NCBI GenBank assembly: GCA_018524725.1
Contig: JAEUWP010000331.1
Location: forward strand, 1-58,813
Direction: 5' to 3'
Source of the DNA: Podaxis mareebaensis
Lineage: Eukaryota > Basidiomycota > Agaricomycetes > Agaricales > Agaricaceae
Length of the DNA stretch: 58,813 nt
Positions 58,737 through 58,813 of the stretch are shown here, in pieces; within the stretch, counting starts at the first letter, position 1, and every line of letters begins with the position of its first letter. A program made the translations under genes and the position numbers. A model generated the notes under the pieces. The model did no database searches. It was given only the letters and a program-made list of their open reading frames with translations, and was not told where the DNA came from.

Positions 58737-58813
58737 TGATGGGGCAGCAAATGGATTACTATAGAATATAACAAATAAAAGAGCTAATGTGAAGTGAAAT
58801 ATAAAATAGTGTT
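58737..58813 (+). mobile_element. LTR-C copy 3 (start only; runs off the window)
   Basis: Begins TGATGGGGCAGCAAATGGA and matches copy 1 closely over the 77 bp available. It interrupts Gypsy-D ORF3, so it is a later insertion than Gypsy-D. Confidence 0.6.

Noticed and set aside
48465..58813. LTR-C copies at 48465 and 58737 as the 5' and 3' LTRs of one large element
   Set aside because: The DNA between them starts and continues as Gypsy-D with its own TGTAAGGGC LTR. The right copy cuts Gypsy-D ORF3 in mid-frame, and the left copy is itself interrupted by Gypsy-D. Two insertions explain the layout better.

Overview
The window looks like a piece of a fungal nuclear genome, most likely a basidiomycete (probably Agaricomycetes). 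The evidence is short 45-60 bp introns in several genes and pseudogenes, Ty3/Gypsy chromoviruses, LINEs with an RNase H domain, a hAT transposase, and decayed copies of a Brr2-type spliceosomal helicase gene and a fungal sacsin-like ATPase gene. No bacterial gene organisation, rRNA gene or convincing intact tRNA gene was seen.

The window falls into two kinds of DNA. Positions 1-12.9 kb and 36.6-49.5 kb are nests of transposable elements that are visibly poor in CpG. Left nest: a minus-strand Gypsy gag (Gypsy-A) is split by a LINE that carries only ORF1 (LINE-3, 15-bp target duplication). That LINE is itself split by an LTR-like element (LTR-C). A plus-strand Gypsy (Gypsy-B: pol remnant, a third ORF and an LTR) follows. 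Right nest: a hAT gene, a plus-strand LINE fragment (LINE-1) split by a complete minus-strand LINE (LINE-2, 12-bp target duplication), a second LTR-C copy, and inside it a younger chromovirus (Gypsy-D, 49.5-58.7 kb) that keeps many CpGs. Gypsy-D is cut by a third LTR-C copy at the right edge.

The middle (12.9-36.6 kb) has ordinary CpG content and holds host-type or accessory genes. From left to right: a decayed sacsin-like ATPase (minus); a large C2H2 zinc-finger protein whose C-terminal half carries a tyrosine-recombinase-like R...RH...GH...Y signature (plus); an eight-exon acidic protein gene in which every intron is phase 1 (plus); a Ser/Thr/Pro-rich possible gene; GCGGTACC-rich minisatellites; a repeat-containing protein gene (minus); an intron-bearing Brr2 pseudogene (plus); and two tandem paralogous four-exon genes of unknown function (minus) flanked by a diverged inverted repeat.

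The best candidates for something undescribed are the zinc-finger/recombinase-like gene, the phase-1 micro-exon gene, the paired four-exon small genes, the hairpin-rich LTR family whose stems change in a compensatory way, the ORF1-only LINE, and the extra ORFs carried by the Gypsy elements. All family assignments come from reading motifs by eye. No database search was run.
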